Origin: Heterodera schachtii
Lineage: Eukaryota; Nematoda; Chromadorea; Rhabditida; Heteroderidae
Direction of reading: 5' to 3'
Length of the DNA: 64,000 nt
Assembly: GCA_023374025.1 (NCBI GenBank)
Contig: SIJG01000194.1
Location: forward strand, 1 to 64,000
The notes under the pieces: generated by a model
Databases searched by the model: none
What the model saw: only the letters and a program-made list of their open reading frames with translations
Told to the model about the DNA's origin: nothing
Shown: piece after piece, positions 54,904 to 64,000 of the stretch
How the letters are laid out: the number at the start of each line of letters is the position of its first letter
How positions within the stretch are numbered: the stretch's first letter is position 1
Position numbers and translations under genes: made by a program

Positions 54904-55572
54904 CTAATCCAACGCCACATCCGCGGTCGCCGCGTCCGTTGTCGCAGTCGCAGCTCCGGTTGTGTCAGTGTTAGTCGCCGCCGCCCCATCCGTGGTCGTC
55001 ATCTCCGGAATAGTTGCCATGTGCGCGTCAGTGTTGGTGGCTGCATCTGCCGTTGTCGTCTGCTGCTGTGCAGCGCTCTTCCCCCGTCGGGCACGGCGTT
55101 TTGTCACAACCCTCGGACGTCCACGGCCACGCTTTTGTCCAGCAGTGCGCGGCGCCGCCCTTGATATGCGCGATCCCCTCGGCCGTCCACGGAGCGGTTT
55201 GAGCTTGAGCGGACGACGCATCGCCAAGCCCCGCTTCTGCCTCTTCCTGGTCGCGTTGCCGCCGTTGTTGTTGCCCTGCTGACGTAACGTGCGGCGCACC
55301 GCTTCTTGAACTCGAGCACGGCCGCTGCTACGGCGTCTTGAACGGCTGCGACTACGGCCAGAAGCAGTAGTTGAAGCAGTATTGGAAGTCGCACGACGAG
55401 CTCGCGAAGCAGTACTGGAAGTCGCAAGACGAGTTCGCGAAACAACAATGTTGGAAGTCGCAAGACGAGTTCGCGAAACAGTACGGGAAGTCACATGACG
55501 AGTTCGCGAAGCAGTACCGTAAGTCACATGACGAGTTCGCGAAGCAGTACGGGAAGTCGTATGACGATTACG
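54904..55572 (-). CDS. AT-hook-like basic protein, copy 2, expanded N-terminal repeat
   Basis: Main exon on the minus strand from a CCGTTCAG acceptor (start 55572) to TAG at 54904, 222 codons in one frame, no lesion. It opens with six units of about ten residues (Thr-Ala-Ser-Arg-Thr-Arg-His-Val-Thr and variants) from a 30-bp DNA repeat at 55380-55565. Then come an Arg/Ser-rich stretch, Lys-Arg-Gly-Arg-Gly-Arg-Pro (AT-hook core) and an Ala/Thr/Asp tail. Copies 1 and 3 lack the expansion. A first exon is expected upstream but was not found; if the acceptor is unused, the frame opens further upstream with an ATG at 55674. Confidence 0.65.
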   Translation of the reverse strand, partial: RNRHTTSRTASRTRHVTYGTASRTRHVTSRTVSRTRLATSNIVVSRTRLATSSTASRARRATSNTASTTASGRSRSRSRRRSSGRARVQEAVRRTLRQQGNNNGGNATRKRQKRGLAMRRPLKLKPLRGRPRGSRISRAAPRTAGQKRGRGRPRVVTKRRARRGKSAAQQQTTTADAATNTDAHMATIPEMTTTDGAAATNTDTTGAATATTDAATADVALD

Positions 55573-55779
55573 CTGAACGGGGGAGTAGGGGAAAAATGAA
55601 TGGTGGCGGGCGGAAAAAGCGCATGAAAAATGGGGGGAAAAGATCACCGATCTTTCATAAGTCAAACACCGCATCGATGAGTGAAGAAGAAGCTGTTGAC
55701 GAATTGGAATTGTGTTGTGATAGCAACAGAGAGGGGAAAGAGGAGAAAGGGAAATGTGTAACCCCTAAAATTTAATTGG

Positions 55780-56400
55780 AACAATTAAAATCAGGGATAA
55801 AGCCGACTTGAAAAGAGAGTGAAAGCGGCAAATGCAAATTTCCTGTAAAAATCTTAATGGGGGGGGGGGACTCTAGAGAATTTTTTAGGCTGTTTTTGCC
55901 TCGAAATTAAAGTACCTGAAATTAAAACGAAAAAATCTATGCACTGATTTATCTATTTTGGTCGAAGCCTTAAAAACAGTTTTTTTTTAACAATAAGCGT
56001 TTAGCATTCTTTTTGTTTTTCTATAAAATGCTCTTAGCTAAATTGTCAAAAAAGAAAAAAGATATAGAACCATTAAAACTGGAAAAACGGTCGGAAATGA
56101 ACAGAAGAAAGGGAAAAGAATGAATTTGATGAATTCGAACAAAAAAAACTTCAACTTTCTGCAATTTATACCATTTGAAACGACTGACAAATAAACTGAC
56201 ACTTTTTTGCGTATTTAAGCAGATAAAACCTAAACAAAACCATCCATTTAGGTATTCATATCAGAGTAGAGTTGACAAAACCAAAGCTGGACCCTTTTGA
56301 TTGCAAAATTTTTTTTTGAAAATAATGAAATTTTGTAGGTATAGCTTTTTTTACCCGCAAAATTTTTACCTATTTTTTCATGTTTGGTCCAATTTACAAG
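55780..56400. other. intergenic DNA between AT-hook-like copies 2 and 3
   Basis: AT-rich, with a run of ten G near 55861. No exon or element boundary was recognised. Confidence 0.5.
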
Positions 56401-56581
56401 ACTTTGATTAGTTTATATCCACACCGCATACACGCATATCACCAATACATACAATTCAAGTGATCGGATATTGATCGATACATGATACAACAGACACATC
56501 AACGAAACATATATGTACAATTCAAATGATCAATCCGATAATGACAACTTCTTATCCTTCTTCTGTTGTTGTGCCATGATG

Positions 56582-57741
56582 CTAATCCAACGCCACATCC
56601 GCGGTTGTCCCTGTCGCCGGAGTAGTCGCAGCGGGCGCCTCAGTATTGGTCGCCGCATTTGTCGTCGGAGTAGTCGCCGCTCCGGTTGCATCAGTGTTAG
56701 TCGCCGCCGCTCCATCCGCGGTCGTCGTCGTTGTCGTCGGAGCAGTCGCAGCAGCGGGCGCCTCAGTGTTCGTCGCCGCATCCGTTGTCGCAGTCGGCTG
56801 ATCCGGTTGCGTCAGTGTTAGTCGCCACGGCCCCATCCGCGGTCGCCGGAGTCGTCGCAGTGGTCGCTTCAGTATTGGTCGTCGCAGCCGTCGTAGTCGC
56901 ACCGGGTTCGTTGGCGTTGGTCACCGTCGCTCCATCCGCGGTCGTCGTTGTCGCTGGAGTAGTCGCAGTGGTCGCCGCGTCCGTTGTCACAGTCGCCGCT
57001 CCGGTTGCGTCAGTGTTGGTGGCTGCATCTGCCGTTGTCGTCTGCTGCTGTGCAGCGCTCCTCCCCCGTCGCGCACGGCCTTTTTTCACGGTCTTCGGAC
57101 GTCCACGGCCACGCTTTTGTCCAGCAGTGCGCGGCGCTGCCCTCGATTTGCGCGATCCCTTCGGTCGTCCAAGGAGCGGTTTGAGCTTGACCGGACGACG
57201 CATCGCCGAGCCGCGCTTCTTCCTCGTGCTGGTCCCGTCGTTGTTGTTCCCCTGCCGACGTGATGACGCGCGGCGCACCGCTGCACTCACACGCGCACGG
57301 GCGTTGCTTCGACCACGCACTGGCGCGGTCCGTCTGTTGTTGGTTGAGGCGCCCTGTCGTCGACGAGCTCTCTGAACAACGGCGGGGCGTAAAATGAGAC
57401 ACGGAATGATTAATTAGAGCAAAAAAAAAGCGCCAGGGACTGAAGCGGGCGCCAACTGAGTTTGAGAAAACTTTAAGAAGCCAAAAAGACTTTTTCTGTC
57501 TTTTCGGGATTCACCAAACAGCAAGCATCGGTAGGGGATCACAAAACAGCAAAAGTGCCGAAAAATGTGATGGCTTCATAAAGTTGTCTCATTGGACGCA
57601 GTTGACCGACCCCTACCGCCAGGGACGGCTCACCGAACGCGCTGCTGTTGACGCGCGACGGCGTGAAGCAGTCCTCCTCGTCCTCGTCCTTGTCCTGGTC
57701 GCTGTTTGGGTGGTGCCCGGCGTGACGATGTCCACAGTCAT
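56582..57741 (-). pseudogene. AT-hook-like basic protein, copy 3, two exons, late frameshift
   Basis: Exon 1 is 57741-57634: Met-Thr-Val-Asp-Ile-Val start, then Thr-Arg repeats, with a GTGAGC donor. Exon 2 is 57371-56582 from a GTTGTTCAG acceptor. Both are in phase 0, giving the clearest gene model of the three. The AT-hook core is Lys-Arg-Gly-Arg-Gly-Arg-Pro-Lys. Near 56800 one base is off relative to copy 2, so the last 70 or so residues are in another frame; the ancestral stop at 56582 is preserved in that frame. Confidence 0.65.
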
Positions 57742-59740
57742 TTCGGCCAAATTGTAGACGGCTTGGTATACAGAAGACAGAAGCTGGGATACTGAGCTAA
57801 AATGTAATGGAGAATTGGTATGTGATAAATGCAAAGACATTAACTGTGAAAAAGATTTTCGATTTTTACATGGGGTGAAAAAAAGTAAATTAGCGAAACC
57901 CCAAAAATGTCATTAGAAAGAATTTCACAAAACTAGCATTCCATTAGGTCATTTTTGAATCCCGGGCCCCAATTCGAACAAAAGTCGAAAATTCTAACTT
58001 TTTGAATTGCGTGTTTTTGCTCTCAAAAATGGTCTAACAATTTTTGTTATTGAAGCATTGATGACTTTAAGTTGATTTCTTTGTTTTTAGGCCGTTGTTT
58101 TGAAGAAAAATTTGAAGTTTCGACTTTTTGTTCGAACTCATGCCCGGGTTTCGAGCTTGGTCGAAATGGATGTGCCCTATTCGTGATCACTGATCAGCGC
58201 GAAACAGAAAACACTAGGAATTTTTTTTTCATGATTTTTGAAAACAAAATTTTTTCGCTATTTTTGTTAATTTGGTCGGGAAAATGTTTTTTTAGAGTTT
58301 AAGTTAAAAACCCGAATGGACTAATCAAATTATGTTGAAATTTGAAATACTTAATTCAAAAGACGGCGTGGCGACAAATAATAACGAAGGATGTCAAATG
58401 TGGTGATCATCAGCCGACGGAAGGCGGAAATAAGAAAAATGAATTGTGTGTGTGGGAATTGGCCGAAATTCCGTTCCTTTTATACTGCCAAATTTCGTTG
58501 GAAACGCGGAGAGAGTCGGGGTCACTTTGAGGGTTGGGGTCGTTTTCGCGCCAGACGAGTTTTTGAACTATAACTTTTTTCATTGTCAACCAAATACAAC
58601 TTTCTTGGTACCATTCTAAAGCTCTAAATGTCCCCTATTAATCTGCAAAACATTGAAAAACTTGGTTAAGCTTCAAAAAAAAAGTTATGGCCAGAAAACT
58701 GTAAAAACCTGGTTTTTTCAACTTTTCTGCCAGGTTCCCGTGGGATTTACCCCGAAAAATACCGCATGCCCAAAACGGGTCCCATACAATTGCCACCCCT
58801 AATTGACCGAAAAATTATTTATTCAATGTGAAAATTAGGGCTGGGAATTATATGCACATGCATATTTTTTTCCTGAACTGAGGGAGGCATGAAACGTACG
58901 AAAAACATGTTTTTAGCTCGGTTTGAAGCTTCTAGGATAACTTTCCATATGCATATTTTGCATATTTGTGCATATTTCGCGATTTATGTGCATATTACTA
59001 TTTTCGGTTCGTTTCAGCACGGTCAAATTGATTCCATTGGTCGATCCATTGCGGTTTTTCAAGTATTTTCATTTGTGAAAACTCCCTTTCAGAACGGAGT
59101 TCTGAATTTTTAATGAAAAATCGAAAATTGCCAAAACTTCTGTAAAAACTTTTTTCACCTTCAAGTTAGAAAAAAATAAAATATATATAAAATTCTCCCC
59201 CGATTTTACATTATTTTTTGAGCTTTATTTCACTAACAAAATGACTTAAAAAGTGTTCTACCCTTTGTTTGAAGGTTTAAGCCAGGGTTGTTCCGGGACG
59301 AGAAAAAGGTCGGGATTCGGGTGACACGGAACAACACTGGTTTAAACATGCATTTTTACCTGAACTTTTAATACTTGGCATGTAGGACCTTTCAATTCTT
59401 GTCTTAAACACTATTAAAGCCAATTATGGTTTCAGAAAAAAGGGGGGGGGGTACGTAACATCGGTCGTATTACCGAATTCTGTGCATCACTTTTCTTACA
59501 TGGTAATTAAACCGATTTATTGGAGGCAAAGTGACCACCGATTTTATCATTAGGTCAAGAGAATGAGCCTGGAATTTAAGAAAATCGCTTAATTTATCCT
59601 AAAGGCAAATATACATACATATAATACAATTTGTGATCTTCACAACAAAAAGAACAATTCTATATACATCAGATGGGCTCAAATTCATTATCCATCTCCA
59701 CAATTCAATTAAATAGAACATTTCTCAACAAATCGTTCAG
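57742..59740. other. 2 kb repeat-rich spacer
   Basis: Contains two copies of the TTCGAACAAAAAGTCGAAA-type motif (57945-58005, 58115-58200), a TCGTTTTCGCGCC solo end (58545), a TAGGGCTGGGAATTATATGC-type terminus (58844) without a partner, and from 59580 the 3' flank of the next F-box-like gene. Short open frames at 58342-58573 have no recognisable domain. Confidence 0.45.
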
Positions 59741-61027
59741 TCATTTCTTCTGCTGATCACTTGGGCCGGGCGTTGCGTCAAGAAGCCTAAAAATGAAAAT
59801 ACATAATAAATTTGAATTTTTAAAAAAGCATTGGCTTACCCGTCCCCAATTTTGTCATCATCATAAATATGAATGTCAATTTGATTCGACTGATCAAAAA
59901 ATTGCCAGTCAATCTCTTCTTCTTCCCATTTTGTCCATTTGCTTTTGTCTCGCGCAATTGGACAACGGACCAACAGAAAACGGCGGTTATTGTCATTTTC
60001 TTTCAACATCAATTGTTCCCGAGTCAATTCATTGGTCAGTTCAAAGGCAAAAACGGAGTCATCAAAAGACGGCGGAATCCAAATAAAGACAATGAAATTG
60101 ACGGGAGAAGAAGCCGAGGCAAAAGCCTAAAAAAATCGAAAATTGGTTAAGAAAATACGAAGTGATAAATCATTGAAAAGCACCGCTTTGATTGCTTCAA
60201 TATCCGGCGCCAAATTCCCACCAGTCGCGTCGAATGCGCATTTGAATAACTTTGGCACATCGTTTTGAAGTGGCGTAAAAAGCCATTTGGTCACCGCTTG
60301 CCCATCCGATGCCGCGGCACTGTCATCGCATGGAAATTCGGCGAAGAAATCGTTATAATAGATGAAGAAAACGCGAAGTGATGGACAATCGTTGAGAATT
60401 GACGGGACGAATTGACGCAAATTGTAGAAAGTATCCGCAGACAATCGCATCCCACAAATGTTTTTTCTGATCATTGGCCAAATGTTGCGCAAAATGAACT
60501 CCGAAATGCGATCATTCGTTGTAGTGACGATCAAATTAATTGGACTGGCGGCGAAAATTGGACGAAAACGGTGGATAAAAGCGATGGCATTGCGGTCGAT
60601 GTAACTAAAAATGGATGGGAAATGTTGTCAAAAATTTTTGTATAATCGCCAGTTTTACTTGATGGTGATCCGTCTGAATCCGATGACTTTGCGTGGCAAT
60701 TGGATTTGCGGAATTGGCAATGTTTCTCCATTGAAATTGGTAATTTCCATTTGTTTTGTGCCATTCTCACCAATTTTGCTTTGAATTCGAATAAATGCCA
60801 ATGTCCATTTGCGGGATTTGAAGTGTTCGTTGAAAGTCAAAACGGTGGCTGATCAGTGCAATTCCGAGGCCAAGTTGAAAAGGCGTAATCAATCGAACAC
60901 ACAAAGCCAACAATCGGCGGAGATGAAGCTGAAAAAGTGAAAACAAAATTTAAAATTAAAATAGACTTTTTTAATTTTACATTGCTTTTTCCATTTTTTC
61001 CTCCGCTTCTTTTCGGCTGTCTGACAT
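59741..61027 (-). pseudogene. F-box-like family gene with exon 2 lesions
   Basis: Exons 61027-60981, 60928-60659, 60604-60184, 60126-59840 and 59786-59741 on the minus strand. Exon 2 lacks one T in Phe-Asp-(Leu), which makes an immediate TGA, and lacks five more bases at Phe-Asp-Phe; together they restore the frame. Exons 3-5 are open and carry Phe-Pro-Cys-Asp-Asp-Ser, the Asn-Glu-Leu-Thr-Arg motif and Pro-Gly-Pro-Ser-Asp-Gln. It is nearest to the gene at 44735 in its start, and its exon 4 matches the conversion tract in 37355-39170. Confidence 0.75.
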
Positions 61028-61362
61028 TTTGTTGAGGCAAATGATTAAGGACAGATTTCGACGGATTTAAATTAGCTTACTAAAAATAAAAAAATATGTG
61101 AAATGAGATCCTTATTAGGGAGCAAATTAAACAAATGACCGATTGGATTTTAAAAGCAAAATAGAGGAGTAAAAAAGCAAAGAAAAAAAAAAGAAGAAAC
61201 ATTTGCATGGCCCCGACGTATGAATTGCTGGCCAAAATATTTATACACAAAATGAGTCATTTTGCATGTGAACAAATATGCAAAAGGTACAGAATCATTT
61301 TTGGAGGAATTGACGAAAATAAATGGTAAATAATTGAAATGTGGCGGAGTAAGAGCAACCAC

Positions 61363-61369
61363 TTTTATA
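61363..61369 (-). promoter_or_regulatory. TATA box in a conserved promoter block
   Basis: TATAAAA within TTAGTATAAAAGTGGTTGCT, the same block as before the membrane-type F-box-like genes. Downstream, ATGATTCTGTACC at 61298 corresponds to their first exon, but here it soon stops, so the membrane exon is decayed and the start would be 61027. Confidence 0.5.
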
Positions 61370-61444
61370 CTAAATTTAGAAGTTGAAGCAATTTAAAAAT
61401 TTGGATTTTTTTTTTGCAATGCATCGTATACGAATGATTATTAC

Positions 61445-62675
61445 TAGGGCTCGAAATTGTATGGATTAACAAATTTTTTCTGCGCATATGCTATAAAGAA
61501 AGGGGCTCAAAAATAGCATTTGTACGTTAAAATTTTTTGATTTGGTGAAAGTTTTTAGTCCAGGTTTTCGGGAATAAATCCATATTTCGACATTTTTGCC
61601 TTTTTAGTCCATATTTCGGACATTTTGGCAAATTTACACAAGAAAAATGCAAAAAAAAGCGAAAAATACATCCCTAAAGATATACTTTTTGGAAATTTAT
61701 AAAATTACACCCCCCCCCCCCAAAAAAATTACAAAAAATTTGAGTTTTCGGTTATTTTGGCATTTTTAATAAATATTTTCGCCATTTTTGCGAACTTTTC
61801 TTTTTTAAATGAGAATTTTTTTCGAAATTTTGACAAACTTGGAAGTATTTTTTATACAATGATGACTAGGGTTATAAGTTGTATGCACTAAAAAATGCCA
61901 AATATGCGCATAAAATATGCACTAAAAATCCCCCAAATATGCCCTAAAAACCCGAAAAATGCCCAAATATGCACTAAAATATACCTTAAAACTGCCAAAA
62001 ATGGTTTTTAGCCCTCAAAAAAATGCCAAAAATTGTGTATAAATTAAGAACTGACTTTTAAAACACCAAAACAACGGCTAAGGAGCATTTCAGACAATTG
62101 GAAAATATTGAAGTTTCAAATTTATAAATTTTTATTATATGCTAAAACAAAACCACATTTTAAATACATAATTTTTTTTCCAAAAGTTCTTACAAAACTT
62201 TAAAATTTTTTCGATTTTTAAGGGCGTATTTTTTAAAAAATTCCAAAAAGTCGATCCTTAGGGGTGTATTTTTCGCTTTTTTCGGATTTTTCTTATGAAA
62301 ATGTTCCAAAAATGGCTGAAATATGGACTAAAAACCCAAAAATGTCAAAATATGCATTTATTCTTGAAAACCCCCAAAATATGCTTTTATATGCACTAAA
62401 ACCTTCAGCAAATCAAAAAAATTTTAACACAGAAATGCTATTTTTGAGCCCCTTTCTTCATAGCATATGCGCAGAAAAAATATGCGAAATCATACAACTT
62501 ATAACCCTAATGATGACAATAAAAATTTGCATTTTTAAGTTTTAAATCCATTTTTTTGGCAGTTTTTAGTCCATATTTGGCCATTTTTGAGCTTTTTAGT
62601 CCATGTTTCGGGCATTTTTATTCCATATTTTATGTCCATATTTGATGTTTTTTAGTCCATATAAATTCGAGCCTA
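61445..62675. mobile_element. outer hAT-type element, TAGGGCTCGAA ends
   Basis: 1231 bp including a nested element. Ends TAGGGCTCGAA and TAGGCTCGAA in inverted orientation; flanks ATTATTAC and ATTATTAA agree in 7 of 8. Without the insertion it is about 580 bp, the same size class as the other MITEs. Confidence 0.75.
61867..62509. mobile_element. nested hAT MITE, TAGGGTTATAAGTTGTAT ends
   Basis: 643 bp with perfect 18-bp inverted ends and a perfect 8-bp duplication ATGATGAC (61859-61866 and 62510-62517). It sits inside 61445-62675, so it is younger. Confidence 0.9.
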
Positions 62676-62836
62676 ATTATTAAATATACCTACCTACCGT
62701 ATTTACCAGTATTATAGAATCTTTTTCAACCCCCTCAAAAGGCGGGTTCTAATGCAGGGGGGGGGGTTGAAATACCATAAATACGCCAATTGTGTAAAAA
62801 TTGGTAAAAAAGTGTCTGCTCCTCCTGTTGTGGTGA

Positions 62837-63090
62837 TGCGACATATGCGGCGCTGACACTTGCGGCGCCCAGTCAAAGCGACATTTGCGGCGACGACACT
62901 TGCAGCGCCGACAGATGCGGCGCCCAGTCAAAAGGACTTTTGCGGCGCCGACACTTGCGGCGCCCAGTCAAAATGACATTTGCGGCGACGACACTTGCAG
63001 CGCCGACAGATGCGGCGCCCAGTCAAAAGGACTTTTGCGGCGCCGACACTTGCGGCGCCCAGTCAAAATGACATTTGCGGCGCAGAATTA
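62837..63090. repeat. GC-rich satellite, 95-bp higher-order unit
   Basis: Short units such as GACACTTGCGGCGCCCAGTC and GACAGATGCGGCGCCCAGTC alternate; a block of 95 bp (first at about 62880, second at about 62975) repeats almost exactly. The plus-strand frame at 62885-63091 reads this as Cys/Arg-rich peptide and is probably not a gene. Confidence 0.8.
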
Positions 63091-63409
63091 AATGACGCCA
63101 AAATTATTTAAACAAATTTGTAAATTTGAAATAATTAAAAATAAAATGAAACAATGTAAAAATTTTATTTGTAAAAAAATCATAAACTTAAAAAGGGGAA
63201 ACGGTGGCAAGAGACTAAAAAGAGAGTAAATGCCACCAAAAAGTGGCAAAATAATCACTGAATTTGCCGCCCCTAAATGGGCAACTGACGACGCCATTTG
63301 CATCCATGGAAATTAGCAGAAGTCGAGATTTTTTAACTTTTTATCCGAAAGAAGCCGACCAAAGAATTTTTAGCTTTTTCAGCATTTTTGAAAAGTCAAG
63401 AAAAAAAAA

Positions 63410-63585
63410 ATTCTAACCATTTTCACAAGCACGGCACTGCTCAAATCTGAAAATAATTCATTCATTCATTTCCAATTTCCTCATCAATTTCCAATTGCCA
63501 TCAAATTTCCCAAATGAAGAGCTTAAGTGGGCACCTAGTTTTACTACGTATTTCAGGATTTTTAGCAAATAAAATCCTAGCTTAA
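63410..63585 (+). other. duplicated promoter/start block, copy 1
   Basis: CACGGCACTGCTCAAA...CATTCATTCATTTCC then ATGAAGAG at 63514 recurs at about 63850-63946. A 23-codon frame (63514-63585) follows, hydrophobic like a signal peptide, ending in TAA. It may be a decayed first exon. Confidence 0.25.
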
Positions 63586-63839
63586 TTGAAAAAATGGACG
63601 GGCCCCTAATATCGTTTTCAATGAAATTTTTTGAAAAAGTGTGGATGCATTTTGGCATGTGATATGATGACTGCCAATCAGGAGATGCACTTGGAATTGA
63701 TTTTACATTGGCAATCACAGTGAAAATTGGCATTTTTGGGGGGGGGGGGGTGGGAGAGGTGGTGGGAGTGATTGAAATTATGTCAATTACGACAAAATGC
63801 AATATCATGGGATAATTGGCATGGCATGGCATTGGCCAT

Positions 63840-64000
63840 TCATTTATTCACGGCACAGCTCAAAAAATCTTTCGCCAAAGATCCCATTCATTCATTTTAC
63901 AAATTTCCATTTCCAATTGCCACCAAATTTCTCTAAAAATGAAGAGTTTTAAGTGGTTAAGGTCTGTTTCTGAGTTAATGTATAATAATTATCGTATTTC
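63840..64000 (+). other. duplicated promoter/start block, copy 2, runs off the window
   Basis: CACGGCACAGCTCAAAA...CATTCATTCATTTTAC leads to an ATG at 63939 (Met-Lys-Ser-Phe-Lys-Trp-Leu). A possible GT donor at 63961 may end a short first exon. The gene, if any, lies beyond the window. Confidence 0.25.

Noticed and set aside
58342..58573. Two overlapping frames with Cys residues
   Set aside because: No recognisable domain, no relatives in the window, and repeat ends nearby.

Overview
The window reads as nuclear DNA of a plant-parasitic cyst nematode (family Heteroderidae, Globodera-like). It is AT-rich, its genes are cut by many introns of about 45-300 bp, and two gene families expanded in cyst nematodes are present: SPRY-domain proteins and a five-exon F-box-like family ending in a Gly-Pro-Ser-Asp-Gln tail. 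The genus is inferred from recalled family features, not from a search. No bacterial operon, CRISPR array or viral genome is present. 

Layout. 1-1.9 kb: a gene tail and a small secreted-protein gene with duplicated exons. 2.5-7 kb: mobile-element debris, a direct repeat and an orphan SPRY exon. 7.7-10.5 kb: a nearly intact ten-exon coiled-coil/SPRY gene with one 1-bp lesion. 11.1-12.4 kb: a hAT-type element. 12.66-17.85 kb: a complete Ty3/gypsy-type LTR retrotransposon on the minus strand, with near-identical LTRs but broken ORFs. 18.1-24.8 kb: SPRY paralogues and fragments around a truncated non-LTR element. 25.4-47.1 kb: an F-box-like cluster of intact genes, pseudogenes and fragments, with a palindromic duplication, a 3.4 kb tandem duplication and several datable transposon insertions. 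47.5-51.6 kb: repeats, MITEs and a second copy of a 1 kb block. 51.9-57.8 kb: three minus-strand basic AT-hook-like paralogues, with a RING-H2 gene divergent from the first. 58-64 kb: one more F-box-like pseudogene, nested hAT elements and a GC-rich satellite. 

Function. The cellular genes fall into ubiquitin-related proteins (F-box-like, RING-H2), SPRY interaction proteins and basic DNA-binding proteins. All are multi-copy and evolving by duplication, conversion and decay. The most interesting points are a Mutator-like element sitting at a splice acceptor that its target-site duplication rebuilt, leaving an open 358-residue F-box-like gene; a spliced N-terminal membrane segment on two F-box-like paralogues; a GC-rich palindrome scattered through the repeats; and a hAT insertion with its empty site preserved in a tandem paralogue. 

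Many lesions are single-base changes, often in homopolymers, so some 'pseudogenes' could be assembly indels. Exon boundaries were set by reading splice sites and phases by eye; small coordinate errors are possible.
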